Of a stretch of 64,000 nt of DNA, positions 44,389-52,225 are shown piece after piece. The translations under genes and the position numbers were made by a program. Within the stretch, counting starts at the first letter, position 1. Each line of letters begins with the position of its first letter. Below the pieces are notes generated by a model that was not told where the DNA came from, did not search any database, and was given only the letters and a program-made list of their open reading frames with translations. This stretch comes from JAKAQB01 sp027320105 (GTDB lineage Bacteria; Actinomycetota; Acidimicrobiia; Acidimicrobiales; Palsa-688): the NCBI GenBank assembly GCA_027320105.1, contig DAHVMA010000099.1, forward strand, positions 4,258 to 68,257, written 5' to 3'.

Positions 44389-44522
44389 AGTCCCCCGGCG
44401 GCCCGGCGCCCCGAGGCGGCCCGGACCCCGGTGGGCGCAGCGCCCACGCCCTGGCGCGGCGCCGGAACGCCCGTAGACTGCCTCGGGTCCGGCGTTACCG
44501 GCCCATGAGGGGAGTCGCGACG

Positions 44523-45320
44523 ATGGCCACCACCGAGTCGAAGTTCCAGCCGGCGGTGGGCAAGCTTCGCTTCCCGATGCCCCCGACGTTCGATACCGTC
44601 GAGGATGAGCGTGAGCACCGCAAGCAGAAGCTGGCCGGCGCCCTGCGCATCTTCGGCAGGTTCGGTTTCTCGGAGGGGGTCGCCGGTCACATCACGGCGC
44701 GGGATCCCGAGCTGACGGACCACTTCTGGGTGAACCCCTTCGGGATGAACTTCCGGCACATCAAGGTGTCCGACCTCATCCTCGTCAACCACCAGGGCGA
44801 GGTCGTGCACGGCGACCGGCTGGTGAACCGGGCGGCGTTCGTGATCCACTCCGCCGTCCACCAGGCGCGGCCCGATGTCGTCGCCGCTGCGCACGCACAT
44901 TCCATCTACGGCAAGGCGTGGTCGGCGCTCGGCCGGCCGCTCGACCCCATCACGCAGGATGCGTGCATGTTCTACGGGGACCACGCGGTGGTGACAGAGG
45001 GCGGAGGCGCGATCGTCCTCGATGAGAGCGCCGGCAAGGCGCTCGCCGCCGGCCTCGGCCCGCACAAGGCGGCTATCCACCGCAACCACGGGCTGTTCAC
45101 CGTGGGCCAGAGCGTCGACGAGGCGGCATGGTGGTTCATCACGATGGAGCGTTCCTGCCAGGCGCAGCTTCTCGCCGAGTCGGCCGGCACGCCGCACCTG
45201 ATCGACCCGGAGGACGCCCGGTACACCTTCGAGCAGACGGGCTTCCCGTTGGCGGGGTGGTTCAGCTTCCAGCCACTGTGGGACGACGTCGTTCGGACGG
45301 ATCCCGAGCTGTTCGGCTGA
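44523..45320 (+). CDS. class II aldolase/adducin family protein
   Basis: 265 residues. The zinc-binding pattern is visible: the acid in GFSEGVAGHITARDPE, the paired histidines in AAHAHSIYGKAW and the third in AIHRNHGLFTVGQ. Members split or epimerise sugar phosphates or act on other hydroxy-acyl compounds; this subgroup with FWVNPFGMNF is often near aromatic or sugar catabolism genes and its reaction is not known. ATG at 44523 has GGGGAG upstream. Single gene. Confidence 0.88.
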   Translation: MATTESKFQPAVGKLRFPMPPTFDTVEDEREHRKQKLAGALRIFGRFGFSEGVAGHITARDPELTDHFWVNPFGMNFRHIKVSDLILVNHQGEVVHGDRLVNRAAFVIHSAVHQARPDVVAAAHAHSIYGKAWSALGRPLDPITQDACMFYGDHAVVTEGGGAIVLDESAGKALAAGLGPHKAAIHRNHGLFTVGQSVDEAAWWFITMERSCQAQLLAESAGTPHLIDPEDARYTFEQTGFPLAGWFSFQPLWDDVVRTDPELFG

Positions 45321-45387
45321 GGCGGGCTGTCCTCGTGGCGGGTGAGTGCTCGGACACCGCCACCACCATCTGGCACGATCCGCACCG

Positions 45388-46020
45388 ATGATCCAGGTGC
45401 TGCGCGGCGGACGGCTCTGGTTGGTGCTGGGCGCCGTGGCCGGCGTCGCCATGGGGCTCGGGCACCTTCCGTGGTTGGCAGGGTCGGCACGGGCGCTGGC
45501 CGGCACGTGTCTTGCCCTCGTAGACAGCGGAGCGAAGGCGCTCGTCGGGGTGGCTGCCCACCATGGCGCCTCCCGTAGGGTGCTCCTCGGCTTGGCGGCC
45601 GTGATCGGCGTGGCGGTACCGGGCGTGACGGCCTGGCTGGCAATCCTCGCCGCCCGAGGCAGCCTTCGGCTGCGAGGCCTGGTCGCTGTCCTGCTCGTCG
45701 CGCTGGGAGCCGCTTCGTTCGCCTACCACCCCGCCGGCGTGGCGGGCGGGAGCATGGCGCTCGCCTTGGCGGTGGCGGCGTTGGCGCTGGTCCTCACCGG
45801 ACCCTTGGTGGCGGCGCCGCTGGCCGCGCTCGCCGGCCTGATCGGCGCCACATTCCTCCCGGCGCTCGTGCTCCGAGGTTCGGTCGGCCACGCCGTCGTC
45901 GAGGACCTCCACATCGCACTGTACGGCCGCCCTGGCGCTCCGGTCGGCCTGGCGGCGGCGCTCGTCGTCGTGGCGGTCGTGCCGTTCCTGATGGCACTCC
46001 GCGACATCCTACGGGGCTGA
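45388..46020 (+). CDS. hypothetical multi-pass membrane protein
   Basis: 210 residues with about six hydrophobic segments, alanine- and leucine-rich. I recognise no family. A conserved-looking loop HAVVEDLHIALYGRPGAPVG precedes the last helix. ATG at 45388 is chosen since it leads into the first helix region; the 14 codons upstream are histidine-rich and unlikely. It lies 67 nt after the aldolase. Confidence 0.55.
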   Translation: MIQVLRGGRLWLVLGAVAGVAMGLGHLPWLAGSARALAGTCLALVDSGAKALVGVAAHHGASRRVLLGLAAVIGVAVPGVTAWLAILAARGSLRLRGLVAVLLVALGAASFAYHPAGVAGGSMALALAVAALALVLTGPLVAAPLAALAGLIGATFLPALVLRGSVGHAVVEDLHIALYGRPGAPVGLAAALVVVAVVPFLMALRDILRG

Positions 46021-46199
46021 CGTTCCCGGCCGCGGGGAGCCCGGCGCGGCCCGCCGAGTGCCCCCCGTCACAGATTGCTTTGGGCGCGACGAGCAGGACC
46101 TTCGGCCCTACGCGTTCGTCGTCGGATCCTCCCGACAATTGACTGGACGGGCCGAAGACCTCGGCTCCTCAGAACCGAGAAGGAAGCAGGGAGGATCAG

Positions 46200-46844
46200 A
46201 TGAGACGCAAGGTGTTCGACCTCCTGACCAGTGCAGGCGGACTCGTCGTCGTGGTTGTCCTGTTCGTGGCCGGCGGCCTCGCAATGTGGGGCTACAGCTT
46301 TGCCAACTCCAACGTCCACGCCCAGCTCGCGATGCAGCAGATCTACTTTCCTCCCAAGGCGGCGTTTGCTCACCCGAAGGCCGGGACCGAGATCACGCCG
46401 AGCATGATCCCGACGGTGTCGCGCTACGCCGGCCAGCAGCTCCTGACCGGGGCGCAGGCCAAGGTGTACGCCAACGACTTCATCGCCGTCCACCTGTCGG
46501 AGATGCCGTTCCACGGGGTGTACGCAGACGCTTCCAGCGCCGCCCGCTCCGCTACGCCGGGTAGCGCTGCCGCGACCTCCCTGGCGGCCCTGGAGCAGAC
46601 CGTGTTCCAGGGCACCACCCTGCGGGGTCTGCTCCTGGAGGCCTACGGGTTCAGCGTGTTCGCCACCATCGCCTTGTGGGCAGGAGTCGCCTGCTTCGTC
46701 CTGGGACTGGTGATGGTACTGCTCGTCGGGCTCGGTTTCTGGCACGCCCGCCGGACGTCCGGCGAGGCCGAGATCCTGGCGCCGGCATGGGCACCGGCGA
46801 ACGGCCACAAGGCCGTCGCGGGGCACGTGGCCGCAGCCAGCTGA
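46200..46844 (+). CDS. conserved actinobacterial membrane protein of unknown function
   Basis: 214 residues. One helix at 10-35 (LLTSAGGLVVVVVLFVAGGL), then WGYSFANSNVHAQLAMQQIY, an extracytoplasmic domain to about 150, and a second helix (ATIALWAGVACFVLGLVMVL). This layout with the SFANSNVHxQL motif recurs in many actinobacteria as an uncharacterised protein. A GGGAGGA ribosome site precedes the ATG. Confidence 0.75.
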   Translation: MRRKVFDLLTSAGGLVVVVVLFVAGGLAMWGYSFANSNVHAQLAMQQIYFPPKAAFAHPKAGTEITPSMIPTVSRYAGQQLLTGAQAKVYANDFIAVHLSEMPFHGVYADASSAARSATPGSAAATSLAALEQTVFQGTTLRGLLLEAYGFSVFATIALWAGVACFVLGLVMVLLVGLGFWHARRTSGEAEILAPAWAPANGHKAVAGHVAAAS

Positions 46845-46932
46845 CCCTCACCACCAACTCGTCGGACAAGCGGCCGCCGGTCCCCGACTCCACCGTCACG
46901 CCGCCGGCGTCGCCGGCGGCGCCGGCCTGTGC

Positions 46933-46983
46933 GCCGCCGGACCACGCCGCCGGACCACGCCGCCGGATCACGCCGCCGGCACC
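46933..46983. repeat. 13-bp tandem repeat overlapping the fabF 3' end
   Basis: Three full units GCCGCCGGACCAC (third with one change, 46933-46945, 46946-46958, 46959-46971) and a partial fourth to 46983. The fabF stop (46968-46970) lies in the third unit, so repeat slippage could change the C-terminus. Confidence 0.8.
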
Positions 46984-48182
46984 ATGACCAGCGTGCCGTT
47001 GTGCCCGCCGAAGCCGAACGAGTTCGACAGCGCCGGCCCCGGCTCCCACGCTCGCCCCGCGCCGGTCACGAGGTCCAGGTGGATCTCCGGGTCGCCGACC
47101 TCCCACCCGACCGTTGGCGGGATGAGGCGGTGCTCGAAGCTCAACGCCAGCGCCACGGCCTCGAGCGAGCCGGCGGCGCCGAGCGAGTGGCCGGTGATGC
47201 CCTTGATGGAGGTCACGGCCGGGCCGGGTGTCCCGAAGACCTTCACCATCGCGTCCGCCTCGACGGCGTCGTTCTTCGGGGTCGACGTGCCGTGGGCGTT
47301 GACGTGGGTGACCTGGTCGGCGAGGACGCCGGCGTCGGCGAGCGCTTGCTCCATGCACGCCACCGCGCCGGCGCCGTCAGGGGAGGGGGCGGTGATGTGG
47401 TAGGCATCGGCGCTGCTGGCTGCGCCGGCCAGCTCGGCGTAGATGTGGGCGCGGCGCGCCAGGGCCCGATCCATGTCCTCGAGGACGAGCACGGCCCCGC
47501 CCTCGCCCATGACGAAGCCGTCGCGGCGGGCGTCGAACGGCCGTGAGATCCCCGACGTCGACAGTGCCGTCATGTTCCCGAACCCGGCGAGCGAAAGGGG
47601 CGTCATCGCCGCCTCGGCCGAACCGGCCAGCACCACGTCGCAGCGCCCGGTCGCGACGAGGCGGGCACCGTTGCCCACGCTGTGGGTGCCGGCGGCGCAG
47701 GCTGTGACCGTCGCTTCGCACGGGCCCCGGAACCCGTAGCGCATGGAGACGTCGGCCGCTGCCCGGTTTCCCATCATCATCGGTACGAGGAACGGGGTCA
47801 CCCGCCGGGCGCCCCGCTCCATGAGCACCGTGTGCTGCACCTCGAAGGTGGTGAGACCGCCGATGCCGGTGCCGATGGTGACGCCGGCACGGTCGGGGTC
47901 GCCGGCGAGGGCGTCGAGACCGCCGGCGTCCTCCACCGCCTCGGCGGCGGCCACGGCGGCGAACTGCGTGAACGGGTCGACGCGCCGGGCCTCCTTGGGG
48001 CCGTAGACGGCGGCGGCGTCGAGGCCGTGCACCCGGCGCTCACCTCGCGGCGCCGGGCCGAGCAGCCCCGCCCAGAACGCCTCCTTGCCGATGCCACACG
48101 GCGCCACGACCCCGACCCCGGTGACGGCGACGCGGCGACCGGGGACGGCCCCCCTGCCCGGGGTGGCGTGGGCCGCCTTCAT
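46968..48182 (-). CDS. fabF: beta-ketoacyl-ACP synthase II
   Basis: 404 residues, thiolase-like condensing enzyme that elongates acyl-ACP with malonyl-ACP. The Cys-His-His triad is C162 (TVTACAAGTHSVG), H297 (VNAHGTSTPKND) and H332 (ITGHSLGAAGSLE). The ATG at 48182 overlaps the acpP stop (TGATG), so the two are coupled. Both FabF and mycobacterial KasA/KasB are of this type; chain-length preference cannot be read here. Last gene of the fab block. Confidence 0.95.
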   Translation of the reverse strand: MKAAHATPGRGAVPGRRVAVTGVGVVAPCGIGKEAFWAGLLGPAPRGERRVHGLDAAAVYGPKEARRVDPFTQFAAVAAAEAVEDAGGLDALAGDPDRAGVTIGTGIGGLTTFEVQHTVLMERGARRVTPFLVPMMMGNRAAADVSMRYGFRGPCEATVTACAAGTHSVGNGARLVATGRCDVVLAGSAEAAMTPLSLAGFGNMTALSTSGISRPFDARRDGFVMGEGGAVLVLEDMDRALARRAHIYAELAGAASSADAYHITAPSPDGAGAVACMEQALADAGVLADQVTHVNAHGTSTPKNDAVEADAMVKVFGTPGPAVTSIKGITGHSLGAAGSLEAVALALSFEHRLIPPTVGWEVGDPEIHLDLVTGAGRAWEPGPALSNSFGFGGHNGTLVMVPAA

Positions 48183-48421
48183 CAGAGCCTCGAAGTGACG
48201 AGGGTGAACGCCTGGTCGACGGTCTCGACCCCTTCGAGCTCCGACTCGTCGACGCTGATGCCGAAGCGCTCCTCGAGCGCCATCACGAGCTCCACCAGGT
48301 CGAGGCTGTCTGCGTCGAGGTCGTCTGCGAAGCGGGCCTGGGGCGTGACCTTGTCCGGCTCCACCTGAAGCACCTCGACGGCACACTGCTTGAACTTCTC
48401 GAACGCCTCGTCATTGTCCAT
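48182..48421 (-). CDS. acpP: acyl carrier protein
   Basis: 79 residues, acidic, four-helix ACP fold. The phosphopantetheine attachment serine is S39 in DDLDADSLDLVELVMALEE. It carries growing acyl chains between FabD, FabH and FabF. A GGAGAGACC segment precedes the ATG. The 133-nt gap to fabH has no gene. Confidence 0.95.
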   Translation of the reverse strand: MDNDEAFEKFKQCAVEVLQVEPDKVTPQARFADDLDADSLDLVELVMALEERFGISVDESELEGVETVDQAFTLVTSRL

Positions 48422-48554
48422 GGTCTCTCCGGTCTCTCCTTGGGGACTGCGGGCCGCCGGTGGCAGCCCCTGGCGGACGACGCGGCGAGCGTAGTGCTAC
48501 CCGCCGCCGGCGGCGCTACCCGCACCGCTCGGCAAGCTCGGCGCAGGAGGGGGG

Positions 48555-49547
48555 TCAGCGCCCCCAGCGCCACACTGCCGACGCCCAGGTCATCCCGGCG
48601 CCGAACCCGGCGAGGAGGACGAGGTCCCCGTCGGCGATGCGCCCTGCCCCGGCGGCGTCGACGAGGGCCAGCGGGATGGACGCCGATGACGTGTTGCCCG
48701 TCTCGTCGATGACGGACGCGACGCGGTCGCGAGGAAGGCCCAGGCGTTCGGCGACGGCGTCCATGATCCTGATGTTCGCCTGGTGGGGGACGAACAGGGC
48801 GATGTCCTCGGCGGCGACCTTGGCGCGCTGCATCGACAGCTCCGCCGAGTCCACCGTGACCCTGACCGCCTTGCGGAACACCTCCTGGCCTCGCATCGCC
48901 ATCCCCGACCCGTGGTCGGCGTAGAGCAGCGGGACGAGGGTGCCGTCCACCCCGAGGTCCCATCCGAGCAGCGAGCCGGGACCCGGCACGGCCTCGACGA
49001 CAACCGCGCCGGCCCCGTCTCCGAAGAGGAAGGCGTTGGTGCGGTCGGACCAGTTCGTGATGCGGGTGAGGGTCTCGGCGCCGACCACCAGGATCCGATC
49101 CAAGCCGGCACCGATCATCCCGCATGCCGTCACCAGCCCGTAGGTGAACCCCGCGCAGGCAGCGTTGAGGTCCATGGCCCCGCCGGCGATGTCGAGCGCG
49201 GCGGACACGCCGGCCGACGTGGCAGGCACGGCCTGGTCCGGGGAGGTGGTGCAGAGGATGAGCAACCCGATGTCGGTGCCGGTGAGCCCGGCCTGGTCGA
49301 GGGCGCGCCGCCCCGCCTCCACGGCGAGGGCTCCTGTCGAGCCGACGCCGTCGTCGGGGTGGAGCGGTGGTTGCTCGTCGACGAACGGACCGCTCGCGAC
49401 CCGCCGCCGGTGGATCCCGCTGCGCTCGACGATCCACTCGTCGCTCGTCTCGAAGATTGTCATGATGTCGGCGTTGGTCACGACCCGCTGCGGGAGTGCC
49501 GAGCCCCAACCGGTGATCGCCGCCCCCCGGCCTGGGGTGCCGGTCAT
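48555..49547 (-). CDS. fabH: beta-ketoacyl-ACP synthase III
   Basis: 330 residues. It starts fatty-acid synthesis by condensing an acyl-CoA with malonyl-ACP. The Cys-His-Asn triad is C131 (LNAACAGFTYGL), H255 (VPHQANIRIM) and N285 (ETGNTSSASIP). The N-terminal ETSDEWIVERSGIHRRR is also diagnostic. ATG at 49547 overlaps the fabD stop (ATGA). Confidence 0.96.
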   Translation of the reverse strand: MTGTPGRGAAITGWGSALPQRVVTNADIMTIFETSDEWIVERSGIHRRRVASGPFVDEQPPLHPDDGVGSTGALAVEAGRRALDQAGLTGTDIGLLILCTTSPDQAVPATSAGVSAALDIAGGAMDLNAACAGFTYGLVTACGMIGAGLDRILVVGAETLTRITNWSDRTNAFLFGDGAGAVVVEAVPGPGSLLGWDLGVDGTLVPLLYADHGSGMAMRGQEVFRKAVRVTVDSAELSMQRAKVAAEDIALFVPHQANIRIMDAVAERLGLPRDRVASVIDETGNTSSASIPLALVDAAGAGRIADGDLVLLAGFGAGMTWASAVWRWGR

Positions 49548-50758
49548 CGGACCCGGAGCCAGGCGACCGGCTGGCCGACCTGGACCCGCTCGCCGCGCGC
49601 CGCGAGCATGCCCATGAGCCGGCCCGTGAACGGGGACCGGACATCCTCGCCGGCGACGGTGCCGAGGAGGCCGCCGACATCCACGGTGGCGTCGGTCCCG
49701 AGCTCGCCGTCGACGAGGTCCGGGACGGGCTGGAAGACCCCGGCGCTCGGGCTGATGACGACCCGCTCCGACACGTACAGGTGCTCGCCGTGGTGGCCGG
49801 CGGCAAAGGCGCGCAGCGGCGTGTCGCCGGCGACGGCGTCGACGAGGCCGTCGAGGTCGTCGGGGGCGGAGACGCTGAGAGACCGGATGCCGGGCAGCGT
49901 CTGGCCGGCCAGCCGGGCGAGCGACGAGCCGGGACCGAGCTCGACGAACAGCCGGGCCCGCTCCGACCGCTCCTCGAGCAGGCCGCTGAGGCGGAGCACG
50001 CTCTGGCGCCACCGCACGGGGCTGGTCAGCTGGGCCACGAGACGGGTCTCCCACCCCTCGGCCACGGCGTGCGCCCGCCCGTCGACGTTGGCGACGACCG
50101 GCATCTCGGGGCGGTGGAAGGTGACGTCTTTCATGGCTTTGATGACGCGGTTGCGGGCGCCGGCCATGAAGGGGGTGTGAAAGGCCCCGCCTACCGGCAC
50201 GGGCCGCACGCTGCGGGCCCCGAGCTCGATGGCGCGCACGCCGGCCCGGTCGACGGCGTCGCGCTCACCCGCTATCACGGTCTCGGTGGGGCTGTTGTCG
50301 TTGGCCAGCCAGACGTCGCCGCCCGCCAGGCGGCAGGCGATGTCCACCGTCTCGGCGTCGGCGCCGCTCACGAGGGTCATCACCCCGGTCTCGGCGTCGG
50401 CGGCAGCCTGCATGGCGTCTCCGCGCTCGCAGACCAGGCGGACGCCGTCCTCGAACCCGATGACGCCGGCGGCGACCAGGGCGGCGTACTCGCCGAGGCT
50501 GTGGCCGGCGCAGGCGGTCGGCTCGATGCCGAGGCGCTCGACGGCGTCGAGGACTACGAGGCTCAGCGTGAAGGTGGCCAGCTGGGCGTTACGGGTCTCG
50601 GTCAGCTCGTCGTCGGTCGCCTCGAGGAGCAGGTGGGCGATGTCGCGGCCGGCGGCGTCCGACGCGTCCCCGACCAGCTCCCAGGACGGGTGGTCGGTCC
50701 ACATGCGACCCATCCCCGACCGCTGCCATCCCTGCCCGGGGAACACGAACGCTGGCAT
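49544..50758 (-). CDS. fabD: malonyl-CoA:ACP transacylase with extra C-terminal barrel-sandwich-like domain
   Basis: 404 residues against about 310 for ordinary FabD. Residues 1-310 are the acyltransferase: oxyanion glutamine in FVFPGQGWQRSGMG, nucleophile S87 (CAGHSLGEYAAL), and H194 (VGGAFHTPFM). Residues 325-404 form two similar halves, VVISPSAGVFQPVPD...ATVDVGGLLGTVAG and EDVRSPFTGRLMGMLAARGE followed by RVQVGQPVAWLRV, the pattern of biotinyl/lipoyl barrel-sandwich domains, but without a modifiable MKM lysine motif. ATG at 50758 has GAGGAGG upstream. First gene of the fab operon. Confidence 0.92.
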   Translation of the reverse strand: MPAFVFPGQGWQRSGMGRMWTDHPSWELVGDASDAAGRDIAHLLLEATDDELTETRNAQLATFTLSLVVLDAVERLGIEPTACAGHSLGEYAALVAAGVIGFEDGVRLVCERGDAMQAAADAETGVMTLVSGADAETVDIACRLAGGDVWLANDNSPTETVIAGERDAVDRAGVRAIELGARSVRPVPVGGAFHTPFMAGARNRVIKAMKDVTFHRPEMPVVANVDGRAHAVAEGWETRLVAQLTSPVRWRQSVLRLSGLLEERSERARLFVELGPGSSLARLAGQTLPGIRSLSVSAPDDLDGLVDAVAGDTPLRAFAAGHHGEHLYVSERVVISPSAGVFQPVPDLVDGELGTDATVDVGGLLGTVAGEDVRSPFTGRLMGMLAARGERVQVGQPVAWLRVR

Positions 50759-50857
50759 CCGGCGCTGACCTCCTCGGAGGAGGCGGGACGGTCCCGTCTC
50801 ACCTCATAGGACCGCTCGGCGCCCCGGAGGGTTACATCTCCGCCCCGACGGGACCGG

Positions 50858-51289
50858 ATGATGCTGCCAGGGCTTGTCTCCCAATCGCAGCTTGTGGATC
50901 GATCAGGAGGTCAGGGTAAGCGCGTCGGGAGCTGCTGGCCGACACTGGAGCAGGTGCAGGAGCTCTCGACCTCCGATGGGGACCTGCCCTGGCCGTACCC
51001 TCCGAGCCCGGCGACCGAGGAGCGTTGGCGACTCGCCGCGGCCTGCGACGGTGCAGACCCCGAGCTGTTCTTCCCCGTGGGCAGCGGGGGGCCGGCGCAA
51101 GAGGCGACGGCGAGGGCCAAGGCCATCTGCGCGTGCTGCCCGGTGGAGCAGGAGTGTCGTGCCTGGGCTCTCGTCACCAACCAGCAGTACGGGATCTGGG
51201 GTGGGCTCGACGAAGAGGAGCGCCGCCGGGTGAGGAGGTCGTGGCGCCGCAGCGGGGCTCTCCGGGGCAGCGTTCAGCGAGAGGCGTGA
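50858..51289 (+). CDS. WhiB-family iron-sulfur regulator
   Basis: 143 residues. The four cluster cysteines are in AAACDGADPELFFP and AICACCPVEQECRAWAL (C-x2-C-x5-C), followed by the GIWGGLDEEER turn and a basic C-terminus (RRRVRRSWRR). WhiB proteins bind a [4Fe-4S] cluster and the primary sigma factor and are found only in Actinomycetota and some phages. The start is uncertain; the first 50 residues are unusual and GTG at 50954 is an alternative. It is divergent from fabD over a 99-nt gap. Confidence 0.92.
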   Translation: MMLPGLVSQSQLVDRSGGQGKRVGSCWPTLEQVQELSTSDGDLPWPYPPSPATEERWRLAAACDGADPELFFPVGSGGPAQEATARAKAICACCPVEQECRAWALVTNQQYGIWGGLDEEERRRVRRSWRRSGALRGSVQREA

Positions 51290-51307
51290 GAGGTCCTTGG
51301 GGTCATG

Positions 51308-52225
51308 TCATGCGACGCTCCGGGCCAAGGAGTCGAGGACGGCGGAGGTGGAGGCAGCTCGGTCGGCCCACCAGTCCTGGGCCGGGCCGGCGAAGGTGCT
51401 GTGGCGGTGCAGGGAGACCCAGTGGCGGGCGTGAGCACCGAGCCAGGCGAGCGTGGCGGCAGGGTCTTGTCCGAGCATCGCCCGCAGCGCGAAACTGCGC
51501 TCCCCCCGGCGGACACCGACCCCGATCTGGCGCCCTGCGCCCACCAGGTCGGCTTGGGTCAGCACGAAGCCCGTGCGGAGCGGGGCGGGGAGGGCGTCGA
51601 GCAGCTCGCTGAGGCCGTCGCCGGCACGGAGGGGGGCGGGCGCCTCGCGCAGCGCCGCTGGCAGCTCGTCGGGGAGCCCCATCCGGTCGACCTCTCGCCG
51701 GATGGCAGCGGCGGTGAGGGCCGCCCAGCCGGAGGCGGCGCGCTGCGCGCCGGCAGCAGCGAGGTAGCCCGGGAGCCAGGACATCAGGTGCTCGGCGAGG
51801 AGGGCGTGGCGGGCATGGTCGAGACGCCGGCGGGCATCGCTGCGCTGGCATGCGTCGCCGGCCTGCCCGAGCTCTGCGTACAGCGCGAGGAGCGCAGCGA
51901 GGTGGTCGGCGTCCGCCGGTGGCTCCAGGCCGAGGGCCCGCCACATCCCGGCGACGCGATCTGCTCCCTCGCCGCCGAGCTTTCCTTCCGGGCCGAGGTG
52001 GATCGACGCGTGCGGCGGGAGGTCGAGCACGAACACGGAGGTGTGCTCCGCCCGGCTCCAGCGGCGCAGCCCGAGGGCGTCGGAGATCACCCACCCGCCG
52101 GGGGGCGCGACGCTGCAGAGCGCCCCGAGGGCCCGGATCAGCTCCCAGCGGCCTGGGTCGCCGCCGGGCGGCGCAACGACGCCCACCTCACCGGCGGCGG
52201 GGACCAGGGCGTGAGTGGCTGTCAC
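51308..52225 (-). CDS. TorD/DmsD-type molybdoenzyme chaperone
   Basis: 305 residues, mostly alpha-helical. HLAALLALYAELGQAGDA, RHALLAEHLMSWLPGYLAAA and the ADLVGAGRQIGVGVRRGERSF region resemble TorD-family chaperones, which hold the apo-molybdoenzyme until cofactor insertion. The family call rests partly on context: its GTG at 52225 overlaps the stop of the molybdopterin oxidoreductase (GTGA). The C-terminal 110 residues go beyond the usual length of about 200. Confidence 0.7.
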   Translation of the reverse strand: MTATHALVPAAGEVGVVAPPGGDPGRWELIRALGALCSVAPPGGWVISDALGLRRWSRAEHTSVFVLDLPPHASIHLGPEGKLGGEGADRVAGMWRALGLEPPADADHLAALLALYAELGQAGDACQRSDARRRLDHARHALLAEHLMSWLPGYLAAAGAQRAASGWAALTAAAIRREVDRMGLPDELPAALREAPAPLRAGDGLSELLDALPAPLRTGFVLTQADLVGAGRQIGVGVRRGERSFALRAMLGQDPAATLAWLGAHARHWVSLHRHSTFAGPAQDWWADRAASTSAVLDSLARSVA

